DNA of 64,000 nucleotides from Imbricaverruca yamaguchii (GCA_034440575.1 JAOTOL010001599.1:1644501-1708500), one strand, 5' to 3'; counted from the stretch's first letter, positions 35,396-46,515 are shown. A program made the numbers and translations. The notes: generated by a model not told the origin, from the sequence alone.

Positions 35396-36250
35396 CTTTT
35401 TCGCTGGACCTTTTCAGAACAGAATGCTCCTTATCGTGACTGATTTGTTCTCGAAATTGATTGAGGTAGTGCCCATGAAGACTACCACAGCTGAGCGGAC
35501 ATTAGAAGAACTTCGGAAATTGTTTGCCAGATATGGGCTACCTCACCAGTGTGTGACTGATAATGGCCCTCAGTTTATCGCAGAGGAGTTCACCACGTTT
35601 CTGAGGCGGAAGGGAGTCCGCCACAGCCAGGTGGCACCGTTTTACCCCGCTAGCAACGCCGCGGCCGAGAAAGCTGTCCAAGTCGTCACGAACGGCCTGA
35701 AGGCGAATCTGCAGGGAGGAGGGACATTCGAGCAGCGATTAGCTATGTTCTTAATGGCCTATCGGTCTACACCTCTGTCCACAGGCAGCATGACCACTGC
35801 TGAACTGTTGCACGGACGAAACCTGCGCAGCAGGTTGGACCCTGATCCGACCGTCACCACATCAGCAGACGCTGCTGCTTCAAGAGCAGCAGATGTTGAA
35901 TGCCGGACGACGGCTGCGCTAACTGGGTCTTGGCGATGCCGTCTGGGCCCGGAGCTATTCGGGTCAAAAGTGGCGGCGTGGTCGAATCGTGGCGCAGGCA
36001 GGGCTGAGGTCGTTCGAGGCGGACATCGGGGCGGCTATATGGAGCCGCCACGCTGACCAGCTCCTACGGGCTGGCGCCGGGAACACTGCCCGCCCAGATG
36101 GTGGCCGGCAGGTGGGACGGGACGAGTTGTCTGTGCTGCCGTGGCCGCCGACGTCACCTGCAGAGAGGCAGGTGCAACGGTGAGTCACCACCGCCGGCGC
36201 CTCGGCCGGAGCAGCCACGGCAGGTGCCGCCACCGTCACCGGGATCCGCA
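35396..36250 (+). pseudogene. Ty3/gypsy-type integrase, C-terminal pol fragment
   Basis: Integrase inserts the retroelement cDNA into the host genome. The fragment starts inside the catalytic core (FAGPFQNRMLLIVTDLFSK) and has the second Asp in CVTDNGPQF and the Glu in SNAAAEKAVQ, exactly 35 residues after that Asp, so the D,D(35)E triad is complete. The HHCC zinc domain is missing. A frameshift near 35920 precedes the C-terminal region (GDAVWARSYSGQKWRRGRI, then WSRHADQLL), a typical post-integrase tail of gypsy pol. It is followed directly by gag rather than by an LTR. Confidence 0.85.
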
Positions 36251-36419
36251 GACCGGCGGCGTGGGTCATCAGCGGAGCGACGCTACAAATCTCCGCATGT
36301 GAGCTGTCCGCCAGAAGTTTCTTCAGGGCCGACAGAGCACGTACAATGCCAGCGGCCGAAACAGAGGGACGGCGAGCATGGTGTTACGAATCGTTCTCCC
36401 GCGGCCAATCCCGCTACTG

Positions 36420-38110
36420 AACGTGTGATTGCGGAACGAATTGCATATTATAAGGAGTCAATGATACCTTCGGAGACATTTGACCATTATGTGTTGAGAT
36501 TCCGGGGTCAAGCCAGACAATGTAGGTTTACTGCCGCAGAAGCTGAGGTACAGATACGGGATTAGGCAATAGCTGGGGCGACTGCAAAACTACAGGAGAA
36601 GCTGATGCATCAGGCCTTGGATAAAGGGAATGATTTGACGCTGCAGAAATTGCTGTCGGCAGCTAGGGTGTTTGAACAAACTGCAAAGCATATATCGGTT
36701 GCTGCGTCGAACCAGTAGGAACAGGAGGCGGGTGAGTTTCGTGCTGTACAGGCGGGGAAGACTGCTGGCCATGCGAGTGGACTCCAGTCATTGACGAGAT
36801 GTTCTGCCTGTGGTCTGAAGGCTCATCATGTATGTCCCACCAAGGGTAAAAAGTGCCTCAAGTGTAGAAAGATGAACCATTTCGCTCCATTTGTGGAACC
36901 TCGTCCCGTAAGCAAACGTCAACGTCAACTGCTCGAGTGCAAGCTATTGAGAATAGTAGCATGGCTGATAATATTAACGTGACGCCGTGTGAGGTCCACT
37001 CTTCTGCAAATGATAAACGTCGGCCTCCTGTGATAGAGCCAATCCTCAACGGTGCGAAGTTCAAGATGTTGGTTAATACTGGATCGCCTGTATCTATAAT
37101 CAGCGCTGATATACTGTTGCCTGGCATCAAGCTAAAACTGACTAAAGTGAAATTGTCATCATTCCCAGGACATCTCATCCCTCTATCAGGTGGGACGCCT
37201 GTCACTGTAGAGTTCAGCGGTGTTCGGCAGAAGCTTCCTCTGTTTGTGTCTCGTCTGGACGGCCAGCGTGCTCTCCTGGTACGCAGTTGGACCGAGGCCC
37301 TGCGGCCTCAGCCCAACTGTACATGCTTCCCGAACAGGTTAATTATGTTCGTGCTCCCGATCTGGAGGCTATGCTGTCACAACACAAAGCGGTGTTTGAA
37401 CCAGGGCTGGGGCAGATGTCTATTAAGGCTCACTTGGAGCTGAAACAGAGTGCAAAGCCGGTGTTACGCAAAGCACGTCCGGTACCGTATGTTCTGTTTT
37501 CAAAAGTGGACGGTAAGTTGAACAGGCAGTTGCAAGAGGGAATTGCTGAGAGAGTTAACCCACAGATCAACTCTGGATGGGGTACTCCACTTGTGCCAAT
37601 CCCAAAGAGTGATGGGCCGTTCGGCTAGGTGCGGATTACAGAATTGCAGTGAATCCCTAACTGGCGGTACAGCGCCATCCCTTGTCTACACCGGATGAGC
37701 TTTTCGCCAGAATAAGAGGTATATTGATGCAAAACTTGATCTGAAGGATGCTTAGTTACAAATTCCGCTTGACGAAGCATCGAAGGATTTGACCACAGGC
37801 ACGACCCACAAAGGACTTCTAAGGATGAATCGTCTACCGTTCGAAATTAGTTGTGCCGATCTGTTCCAGGCAGCGATGGACAGACTGCTTGAGGGTCTGC
37901 CAGGGTGTCTCGGCTACCTGGACGACTTGCTGATCGTCGGAGACGACGAGACGGACCTTCTGAAGAAGCTGGATGGGGTCCTGAGCCGTTTGAAGCAGCA
38001 TGTGGTGAGACTGAAGGGAGTAAGTGCCAGTTCAACCTAGACGAGGTGACTTACCTAGGCTGGAAAATCTCGGCAAGTGGACTGCGCCTGGTTCCAGACT
38101 TGGAATCTCG
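36420..38110 (+). pseudogene. Ty3/gypsy-type gag (partial), protease and partial reverse transcriptase
   Basis: Gag begins in mid-protein (ESMIPSETFDHYVLRFRGQA) and reaches two zinc knuckles, CSACGLKAHHVC and CLKCRKMNHFAPF, where the last Cys is replaced. The aspartic protease active site reads VNTGSPVSIIS, with Asn for the catalytic Asp. The reverse transcriptase starts near 37330 (YVRAPDLEAML), has INSGWGTPLVPIPKSDG, several stops at 37625-37760, then MNRLPFEISCADLFQAAMDR and YLDDLLIVGDD, and stops near LGWKISASGLR. RNase H and integrase do not follow. In-frame stops occur at 36563, 36717 and later. The element is inactive. Confidence 0.85.
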
Positions 38111-39070
38111 GTCTCGGATGTGACTGCGGATTATGCGCTGCCGTGTCGCTCCACCAGGCCGCGGCGACCTTCCGACAGATCCGACATATAGCAGTTGTAA
38201 ATAGCGCACCTCTCCACCCATAGCCAAGTGTTTCGATAGTTACGGACAGATCCTGGTGCTGTGACGGCACATCTATTACAAAAAGGCATTGCCTTGTCGG
38301 TGTTAATTGCTTCGCGATGCTGTGTATTTGCAACGCTTGGTACTCGGCTCTGTGCACTGGCTAGCTGTTGGGGAAAACTCGTTATAAGTGTTGTTTAGGT
38401 GGCGGGTGGTGTAGCAACGTAAGCACCGAAGCATAGGTGGCGCAAGCATCGAATGTGCGCCAATGTCGTTCGCGCCCGTCTGTGTCCGGGCAGTCTGGAA
38501 CAATTCACGCTCGAGCAAAGACCTCGTTAGGTGCCTGAGTGCACCAGTCTCCATGAAACTTTTAGCGATAACACAGTTAGTCACGGGTGATCATCTCCTT
38601 GGGACCCAATGGAACTCAATCCACACCTCGTGCAAACTCATGCTCTATTAAATAGTTGTATTCACTGAAGTAGGACAGGGGCAACCAGGGTTCGCCTTTG
38701 ATCTTTTACTTAACAACATGCTGGAAGAACATTCAAACAACATGAACCCAGGTGGTCACGCAACATTCGAGAATCTCATAACCATAGGACCAGTCCGATG
38801 GGGAAGGGGTGAAGGTACCACGCACAGCCCAGAACATCGTAGTATTGCTAAAACTGTGCACAAATATAACTAATCCAACTTAACAACTTAACAACTGCCA
38901 AAGCAGCATTAATTTCAAACAGACGTTGAACGCCACCGACACAGCACGCCTAAACATCCGTATTCAGGCACAATATTACTACAAAACGGGCATGCAACGC
39001 AATAATTGTACGTTTCCCAAAATACCGCCTATAAAACCGCATCAGCAGCTGTCATTGCACGCGCATCAGC
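38111..39070. other. unassigned interval downstream of HMBS
   Basis: No gene seen; short frames only. Confidence 0.3.
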
Positions 39071-39090
39071 AGTTTGTCATTGGACACCAA

Positions 39091-39096
39091 TTTATT
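39091..39096 (-). promoter_or_regulatory. HMBS: candidate HMBS polyadenylation signal
   Basis: AATAAA on the minus strand, about 42 nt downstream of the HMBS stop codon, the usual distance for a short 3' UTR. Confidence 0.55.
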
Positions 39097-39137
39097 TAGC
39101 GAACCTCGGCGCCCTGTAGGCGCGGGCTGCGGCGACG

Positions 39138-39881
39138 TCAGGTGGGTACAGAGCTAGTATCGGCCGCCGCACCTAGCGCCGCACTTAGCGCCGCCCCGCC
39201 CGCCGTGTCATCGCCAGCTGAGGCGAGCTGTGCCGCCCCGCCCACCGGGTCTACGCCGTCGACGGCCGCCTCCTGGCAAGCGTCGCTGGCCGTCTTCGCG
39301 GCCGCCACCAGCTCCATGGTGCCGTTGCTGTTGGCGGCGCCGTTCGTGGCCGCCTTGGCCTCGGCCAGGATCTGGCGCGCGCCGGCGGCCAACAGCAGGT
39401 TGGCCGTGTCGACGCCTAGCTGTTCGGCAGCCGCCAGCTGGTCATGCTCGCGCTCTGGCGCCCACACGGCCACGAAGTGGCGCGGCTGACGGTGGCGCCG
39501 CTTGGCGGCCGGCTCGCCGTGGTCGCCGTGCTCGCCGTGGTCGCCGTGGTCGCCTTGGTCGCCGTGGTCGCTGTGGTCGCCGTCGGCCGGCTGCGGCAGC
39601 GGCGCCGACAGCTGTCGCCTCAGTTCGCGGCCGCCGTCCAGACTCCACACGCCGGCCGTCAGCTGGAGCGTGCCGTCCGTCAGCCGACAGTGGGCCGCCA
39701 CCGGCGCCGAGCAGCCGCCCTCCAGACGGGCCAGCAGCGCCCGCTCGGCCACACACGCCAGCAGCGAGGCGCCGTGCGACAGGCCGGACGCCAGCTGCAG
39801 CACGTCCGTGTCGTCGGCGCGACACTCGATAGCCAGGGCGCCCTGACCCACCGCCGACAGACACTCGTCGGCCGACAGAAT
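39138..39881 (-). CDS. HMBS: hydroxymethylbilane synthase, last coding exon
   Basis: HMBS joins four porphobilinogen molecules into hydroxymethylbilane, the third step of cytosolic heme synthesis. This 744-nt exon starts in phase 0 after CAG and ends at TGA 39138-39140. ILSADECLSAVGQGALAIEC opens domain 2/3, and LEGGCSAPVAAH carries the Cys that binds the dipyrromethane cofactor. GGVWSLDGG-like text (AGVWSLDGG) follows, then a His/Asp-rich stretch of 9-bp repeats (plus-strand 39529-39590) where mammals have a short acidic loop. The terminal helix LGVDTANLLLAAGARQIL is followed by an Ala-rich extension of about 80 residues not usual in the family. At 247 residues the exon is about twice the homologous human segment. 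Confidence 0.93.
   Translation of the reverse strand: MLSADECLSAVGQGALAIECRADDTDVLQLASGLSHGASLLACVAERALLARLEGGCSAPVAAHCRLTDGTLQLTAGVWSLDGGRELRRQLSAPLPQPADGDHSDHGDQGDHGDHGEHGDHGEPAAKRRHRQPRHFVAVWAPEREHDQLAAAEQLGVDTANLLLAAGARQILAEAKAATNGAANSNGTMELVAAAKTASDACQEAAVDGVDPVGGAAQLASAGDDTAGGAALSAALGAAADTSSVPT
39529..39590. repeat. 9-bp coding microsatellite inside HMBS
   Basis: About seven copies of GTCGCCGTG (plus strand) encode an Asp-His-Gly repeat with Glu, Gln and Ser variants on the minus strand. The 9-bp unit keeps the HMBS frame. Confidence 0.9.
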
Positions 39882-40054
39882 CTGAGGCAGACAGACAGAG
39901 CGTCACTGGACCAACTGACCCACTGCCGACGGACACTCGTCGGCCGACAGAATCTGAGGCAGACAGACAGAGCGTCACTGGACCAACTGACCCACCGCCG
40001 ACAGACACTCGTCGGCCGACAGATAGAGCATCACTGGACCAACTGACTGATTTA
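39845..40054. repeat. 72-bp tandem repeat spanning the HMBS last-exon acceptor
   Basis: The phrase GACCCACNGCCGAC begins at 39845, 39917 and 39989, a period of exactly 72 bp. Each unit holds the first part of the last exon; the first two also hold its CAG acceptor and pyrimidine-rich tract. The copy nearest 39845 is the one that continues into the conserved protein. The third copy lacks the acceptor segment. Confidence 0.92.
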
Positions 40055-40417
40055 AAACGGCTTTAACTATTTAAAACCGCTTTTACCGGATGAAGCTTCC
40101 AGGGCACAGTTTTTAACAACACAAACATGCGCTAAATGATCGCATTTTATGGTCGAAGCGCCCCAAAACCCAAATAACTAACTAACAATACAAACATCTG
40201 ATTGCACATTAATCCATTCTGATATTGTTCGGATAATTTCAGATATATACAAGTTTCGCAGGGATATTGAAATTCAACGATTTGCTTTACTGCCATGCTG
40301 CGTTTATAGCAATAATACAATTTTATCATATACAAATGAAGTTTTGTTTTCTACAAACGACATGACACAGACAGACAGACAGACCGCCATGCAGGCAGAC
40401 CGGCGACGGCTACTCAC

Positions 40418-40608
40418 GGTGCTGATGCGGTCTGCCCAGCCCAGACGGGCTACACCGGCTACAGCCAGCACGATGGCCGAAAAGTCGGCCTCGCCGTCGC
40501 CCGTGTCCAGCTTACGCAGGCGCGTGTTGAGGTTGCCACGCACTGAGCGAAACTGGAGGTACGGGAACCGGCGCTGCAGCTGTGCCGTCCGCCGCAGGGA
40601 CGAGGTGC
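40418..40608 (-). CDS. HMBS: hydroxymethylbilane synthase, internal exon (TSSLRR region)
   Basis: 191 nt, acceptor CAG at the right edge, donor GTGAGT at 40412-40417. It enters with two bases completing a Gly codon split by the upstream intron and leaves in phase 0. It encodes [19 protein letters not shown] and [14 protein letters not shown], with the arginines that bind cofactor and substrate acidic side chains, and ends [20 protein letters not shown] plus IST. Length and order agree with the family. Confidence 0.95.
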
Positions 40609-40639
40609 CTGTCGGCACAACGGCGACCAGGTCACCGCC

Positions 40640-41180
40640 GGTTAGCCAGCTGGGGCAGATCTGATCCACGGCCGGTTAGTCAGCTGGGGCAGATCTGCCC
40701 CACGGCCGGTCAGCCAGCTGGGGAAGATCTGCCTCACGGCCGGCCAATCAGGAGGAAGGGGTGGGGGGCAAATATGACTCAGGGCCGGTCAGTCAGCTGG
40801 GTCAGATCTGCCCCACGGCCGGACAACCAAAACCAGATCTGTCCCACAGCCGGTCAGCCAGGACCAGATCTGCCCCACGGCCGGACAGCCAGGACCAGAT
40901 CTGCCCCACGGCCGATCAGCCAGGACCAGATCTGCCCCACGGCCGGCCAGCCAGGACCAGATCTGCCCCACGGCCGGTCAGCCAGGACCAGATCTGCCCC
41001 ACGGCCGGTCAGCCAGGACCAGATCTGCCCCACGGCCGGTCAGCCAGGACCAGATCTGCCCCACGGCCGGCCAGCCAGGACCAGATCTGCCCCACGGCCG
41101 GACAGCCAGGACCAGATCTGCCCCACGGCCGGTCAGCCAGGACCAGATCTGCCCCACGGCCGGACAGCCGGCAGGAGAGG
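40640..41180. repeat. 31-bp minisatellite in an HMBS intron, about 16 units
   Basis: Units CAGATCTGCCCCACGGCCGG plus TCAGCCAGGAC, 31 bp, very uniform from 40840 on and irregular before. It lies in the intron between the TSSLRR exon and the HQGK exon. Frames through it are open because no unit phase contains a stop. Confidence 0.96.
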
Positions 41181-41616
41181 TCAGTGCTCTCTTGAGTCTG
41201 GCCGGCTGCTGGTGTTGATGCTAGCTTCGATTCATAACTGAGCTCTGGCACCATGACTACCTTGAACCTGCATCTAAATATGAGGCTGATTGGGACGATT
41301 GACTGTGGTGGGACATGTGCGAGGTGTGGGCTGTGACGACCGGACAAGTGAGACGGGCATCGTCCGCCCGGTGCACCGCCCGGGCCCCATCCACCCGGTA
41401 AACGGCTCTCCTGAGCGACGCTGCATCAAAAGGGACAAAAAAGATCATCTGTTGATCTCTTCGGGACGCTAAATAAGAGATGGGACTCGAGTGAGCTGGC
41501 TAGTGGGTCGCCCAGTGGACCGGCTGACAGGATCACAGTGGGCTGGCCAGTGGGTCGCCCAGTGGGCCGGCTGACAGGATCACAGTGGGCTGGCCAAGTG
41601 ATGGCTGACAACTCAC
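41181..41616. other. HMBS intron remainder
   Basis: Contains a roughly 50-bp duplication around GGCTGGCCAGTGGGTCGCCC at 41490-41590, next to the HQGK exon donor. Nothing else seen. Confidence 0.5.
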
Positions 41617-41702
41617 CCACGATACTGTCGGCCGGCAGACACTTGAGGTGCTTGCCCTGGTGTTCTTGCTTCATGATTACGGCGTCTCTGTGGTCCTCCC
41701 GC
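41617..41702 (-). CDS. HMBS: hydroxymethylbilane synthase, internal exon (HQGK region)
   Basis: 86 nt between AG (41703-41704) and GTGAGT (41611-41616). It begins with the last base of a Lys codon and ends with the first base of a Gly codon, matching both neighbours. It encodes REDHRDAVIMKQEHQGKHL then KCLPADSIVG, the linker before the TSSLRR motif. It is too short to be noticed as a separate frame, and the phase match is the main evidence. Confidence 0.9.
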
Positions 41703-41799
41703 CTGTCAACGACATCACCGTGAGCATCGACTGTAGCTCATCAGCCGCGGCGAAGCCAGAGGAGACGCCGATCGAACGTCCTCACAGTGGCACCTCAGG

Positions 41800-42310
41800 A
41801 GCCGCTGACACCAGGTACCCATCAATACCTCATCAGCCAAACACCAGGTCAGCATCCACCGACGCCAGTCCGATACCCATCGACACACACAGACACCAAG
41901 TCAGCACCCAAAAACACCCCAGCGCCCAGCCACCAAGTCAGCATACAACGACACCAGTCCGGTGCCCATTACACTCCAGCGCCCATATACCAGGTCAGCA
42001 CCCACAGTCCAGTACCCATCAACACCACAGCACCGAGACACCAAGTCAGCGCCTGCAGACACCAGTCCGGTACCAAACAACACTCCGGGAAGCACTCATA
42101 GACACCAGTCTAGCACCCATCAACACCACAGCACCCAGACACCAAGTCAGCACCCATAGACACCAAAAATTAGTCGGCATCACCTCAGCACCTAGACACC
42201 AACTGAGCACCTGCCGACAAGTTAGTACCAACTAATACAGTGTGAGCACCAATCGATACCACGCGAGGACGAATCGAGACGAGGTGACCACGAGCCAACA
42301 CCATCTCGGC
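41800..42310. repeat. degenerate ACACCA/GTCAGCACC repeat in an HMBS intron
   Basis: Motifs such as ACACCAAGTCAGCACCC and CCATCAACACCACAGCACC recur at irregular spacing of about 17 or 35 bp. The copies are too diverged for a fixed unit. Confidence 0.75.
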
Positions 42311-43784
42311 ACCTGACCCCAAGTGAGCAGCACACCAACGCAATAGAACGTATTCAACCTCATGAGTCGCACACCGCGACTACACAACAAACGGCACCAC
42401 CAAGCTGTGCATCTTCTGTACCACTCCCTCCTTTTCCTACACAGAAAATGAGCGGCTCGTTCCGAAAGCACGCCCTTTCCTGTTGTCCCAAAAGGAGGAT
42501 AGGTGATGACCTCAAAACTTCATGTCCGAATAGTGGGATAACTGTTTAGTTTCAGGAAGTTCAACCATTGATTGTCGCAGCGACTTTGTGTCAATGGGTG
42601 AGCGGGGGGACTTTCGTGACCTCCTCGTGACCTCCTCGTGTGCCGGCAGCGTAGCCCGGACCAGCTGAGCGGCACGGTTGCCGTCAGCTGAGCCGGCAGT
42701 ACCGCGGGTGGGCCACACGTGGCGATTGTCGAGTTCCTCAACCGTGACTGCCGCACCGAGCCGAGCCGAGCGCGACACGCGCTGCGGCACGTACAGGAGC
42801 CAAGACACCTGCAGTTGTCGTGCCGAACGCTCCGGCAGGCGCTACACACCTCGTGGATGGTGGTCCGAGCAGAGCAGTTCGTAGGTCACTTCCACAACGT
42901 AATGTACATATCCAGGTACCAGGCAGGGGACATGCAACACGAGAACATGTGCAGTGACAATGGACGGCACCTGCATTGTTGGGTCGATGCACGCGTCGGC
43001 GATGTTCGGCACTGGTGGTGTGGGCGTATTTATGCTGGCGAATCTGGTGCCATTGCTGATGCTGAACACCAGCCCAAGTTTCGGTTAAGAACCGATCTTG
43101 TGAATAAGTAGCGCCGAAAACAAAATACTGCGAGCGCAAAGTGTGGTTGTGATTTGCAGCCGATTTAATCTCGACAACCACTTTGTACAAATGTCGACTT
43201 GGTGACAGAAAAGCCTCGACATAATCGATAATCAAATACCAGAATACCGATAATGGTACCGAGAAAGAGTGTCATTCGCAAGTGCGCTGCAAGTACAGAT
43301 TTGCTTTGCTTTCCTGTCTGCTCTCACCACCAGCTACAGGCTCCTCTGAGGCTCGTGCAGAGTCCCTGAGTCACGACGATCCATCACCACCATGTCAGCC
43401 ACAACTGTACCTGTCGACTGTCATAGCAGGGGAGGGGGTTTGGTGGAGAGCGCCGTCACCATGACAAACTCAGTATTCCCACATTGCAGCTGTCACATCG
43501 GCAGCTGCAGTTCGGCAATGGCGCCGAGTCGAGCCTGATCCGAGCAGCGAGGGCACATAGCCACAGCACGGCCACATGACTGTCACATCACCGCTACCCA
43601 ACTACTGCAGCTCTGCCACAGCACATAACAACTCCGCCGAAGTTCCGCCGCAGTTCTGTCACAGCTCTATCACAGCTCTGCCACAGCTCTGTCGCAGCCC
43701 TGCTACAGCTCTGTCGCAGCGCCGGCACAGCTGTGCCAGTTTCACCACGTCGCCACTGTTCAACGTCCAGTAGTGTCGTCTGCA
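42311..43784. other. unassigned HMBS intron sequence
   Basis: No exon is expected here from the phases of the flanking exons. A short ACAGCTCT(G/A)-repeat stretch lies at 43600-43735. Confidence 0.4.
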
Positions 43785-44310
43785 TCACCTGCACCTCCGC
43801 CGACAGGGCTCAGTTGGTTTGTCCTGCCGTCTGCACCACCTCCATCGGCAGAGCTCTGTTGTTTTATCGTGGCGTCTGCACCACCTCCACCGATAAGGCT
43901 CTGTCGGTTTGTCGTGCCGTCTGCACCACCTCCACCGACAGGGCTCTGTTGGTTTGTCGTGCCGTCTGCCACCTCCACCGACAGGTCTGTTGGTCTGTCG
44001 TGCCGTCTGCACCACCTCCACCGACAGGGCTCTGTTGGTCTGTCGTGTCGTCTGCACCACCTCCACCGACAGGGCTCTGTTGGTCTGTCGTGCCGTCTGC
44101 ACCACCTCCACCGACAGGGCTCTGTTGGTTTGTCGTGCCGTCTGCGCCACCTCCACCGACAGGGCTCTGTTGGTTTGTCGTGCCGTCTGCACCACCTCCA
44201 CCGACAGGGCTCTGTTGGTCTGTCGTGCCGTCTGCACCACCTCCACCGACAGGGCTCTGTTGGTCTGTCGTGTCGTCTGTACCACCTCCGCCTGCACTGA
44301 CAAGGCTTTG
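43785..44310. repeat. 45-bp minisatellite in an HMBS intron, about 11 units
   Basis: Units of 45 bp: CCGACAGGGCTCTGTTGGTC, TGTCGTGCCGTCTGCACCAC, CTCCA. The first two units are diverged and one unit near 43975 is shortened. The multiple-of-three unit yields open frames of 15-residue repeats on both strands. Confidence 0.96.
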
Positions 44311-44635
44311 TCGGTTTGTCGTGCTGCCTCATTTTCCACTGGCAAAGGAGGAAAGAGGAGAGGAATGCAAAAGCTTGCTTGGCACACATGGCGGAATGTT
44401 ATATCCAGTCCCACGTTTCATGCAAAACCCACCAGACCATGTATAATTGCGATATGCGCATAATGTATGGATGTGGATTGCCAGCTTTGAACACCTGATG
44501 TGGACTCTGTACAATCAATTTCACGGAGGCTACGAATATAGTACCTATCTACACAAACTTTACCCTGGTCGGCCGTAATACCACAACTGTCCGACCTGTC
44601 CAATGAGTGATTTTGTATGGCATGTGTTCCTTGTT

Positions 44636-44782
44636 TCGATGACAGTGATGTCAGTAGTGCAACTCCTGACTTTAACAGTTGGCAGTGATGCTGCCCGAGG
44701 ATAGGGGTTTGATGACGGTGATGATATCAGAAGTGCAACTCATGACTTTACCAGTGGGCAGTGATGCTACCAGAGGATAGAG
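44636..44782. repeat. tandem duplication of about 72 bp
   Basis: Two copies share GTGATG-TATCAGAAGTGCAACTC-type text, CATGACTTTA-CAGT and GGCAGTGATGCT-CC-GAGGATAG, about 85% identical by eye. Confidence 0.85.
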
Positions 44783-45251
44783 TGCTTCTAGAGGCCCAAA
44801 ACCCACTCATAATTTTGACAAAAATAGCAAAAGTGATACATGGTGATATGAAAAGAAAAAAGTGATACTAGAACACTTGTCATTAACTGTTAGTGTCCAC
44901 TAGAATTTCAAAATGACAGAAAACTGGTATACGTGCATGTCGGTGTCGTGTTGCCCAGCTGAATAACCCAGTCGAATGTCCGCTGTCCAGTTGCCCATGT
45001 GATGCATATGTTAGCCGTTAGTTGATGATACTTGCCGGCGACGCCTTACGAAATTGCTCTGAATGCCGAGATAGTGTACGTTGATGATTTTGCGGTCTTA
45101 TTTGTTTCATCATAACCCATCTGTTGTCAATGTACTATAAGTTGTCTTACAAAGGCAAGTGCGTGTATCGGGGTATCGATCGTCTTTTGGTGGCGTGAAA
45201 TATATGCAAGTTGACTTCGTGCTGGGAGCCGGAATATCCTGACGGACTCAC
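44783..45251. other. unassigned HMBS intron sequence
   Basis: No feature beyond the neighbouring exon's donor. Confidence 0.4.
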
Positions 45252-45435
45252 TTGCACACAGCGCCGATGAGCAGGCCGTCCGGCAGCACCGTCGGCAGGT
45301 CCTTCAGCGAATGCACCACCATGTCGACCCGGCGTGTCTCCAGAGCGCGCTCCAGCTCCTTGGTGAAGAGGCTCTTCTCGCCGATCTTGCTGAGCGCCAC
45401 GTCCAGGATCTTGTCACCGGTGGTGGTCATCGGCA
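45252..45435 (-). CDS. HMBS: hydroxymethylbilane synthase, internal exon (catalytic Asp)
   Basis: 184 nt, acceptor TAG at 45436-45438, donor GTGAGT at 45246-45251. It encodes [40 protein letters not shown] and [26 protein letters not shown] contains the Asp that catalyses each condensation. Entry phase 1 and exit phase 2 fit the adjacent exons exactly. Conservation is very strong with no disruption, which supports a functional gene. Confidence 0.96.
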
Positions 45436-46439
45436 CTACCGGTCACGATGCACGTAAATGCACTGTGGGTCATCACAAACTGAGGTTACCATATTGTGGT
45501 GCACATGCTGAGGTCATCGTAGGGCGGGCCGCACATCCAGATCAACACGAGCCACACATTCTGAGCACTTTGGTACGGGTCGCACGGTGGGAAAACACGA
45601 GGCTGCAATAGTCTTAATCTTTAATCATGCTCTCAAAACCATCCAGCTGGATGCTGGTACAGCTTCCCACGCAGAGGCTTGTCTTCAAACAAAGAAAAAC
45701 GAGTACTTCATAGGTAGCCTTGCCATTAAGGTAGTGTACTTAGGAATAGCAATAAGACAGACCTAGTTTTCTACCATGAACTACTCTATCAATTCTAAGT
45801 GTTTTAAAATGGCGATGATGCCAGGCAACTCACACCGAGCTTTTTCATTTATACACAGCAGCGCACTCGTTCAAGTTTCGCCTGCGCTCGCAATCTAATT
45901 CACCGGACACTTATCTACAAACACTGCGCGCAAGGGGAATCCAGTCATGCAATCATGATGATAAGTGCTCAAAAGCAGATATGGAAACACTGAACATACA
46001 AGATCGAAAGTATTTTAGCATTATCATGTCCGAAATTGGTGATACAATATAAGCATGCAACCCAGAAGCTTTGTCGAAGCAATCTAAAAATTGGACACCC
46101 TAACAAGCAATGCGAGACTCATAGCTACCGACTGACCGTAACTGTACCAATCCATTCGATCCACAAGGAAATCCGCATAATTAAAAACGAGCGAGTTTCC
46201 ATAGCGCAATAGCCTGCATGGCATAAGCCGCTGCACGGTCCACGATCCGTACTGTGTGGGAACCGCAGGGTGGGGAGGTACAGGCCCGAGCAGGGCGCTG
46301 CATCAGCACTATCAGCGGGCTCCGGAGAGCAAGGTTGGAAGTCGGGACGACGGGGTGTGTGTGTGGTGGGGGGGGGGGGGGAGCAGCGACCGCAGTGGGC
46401 CCGCCGTGTCGGCTCCACGGCCGCACCTGCGGCGCGTAC
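45436..46439. other. HMBS intron with a G13 run
   Basis: Intron between the LALVQT and catalytic-Asp exons. A run of about 13 G lies at 46369-46381. Nothing else recognised. Confidence 0.5.
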
Positions 46440-46512
46440 CGATCTCGATCTCCAGCTGAGGATCCAGCCGCTTCAGCTCCTGCTCCACCCATCGCGTCTG
46501 CACCAGGGCGAG
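46440..46512 (-). CDS. HMBS: hydroxymethylbilane synthase, upstream exon (LALVQT region)
   Basis: 73 nt, acceptor CAG at 46513-46515, donor GTACGC at 46434-46439. It encodes LALVQTRWVEQELKRLDPQL then EIEI, equivalent to the helix after the N-terminal RVGTRKS motif of the family, and exits in phase 1. The preceding exon with the start codon and the RKS motif should lie at higher coordinates. I searched by eye and did not find it in the window. Confidence 0.88.
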
Positions 46513-46515
46513 CTG

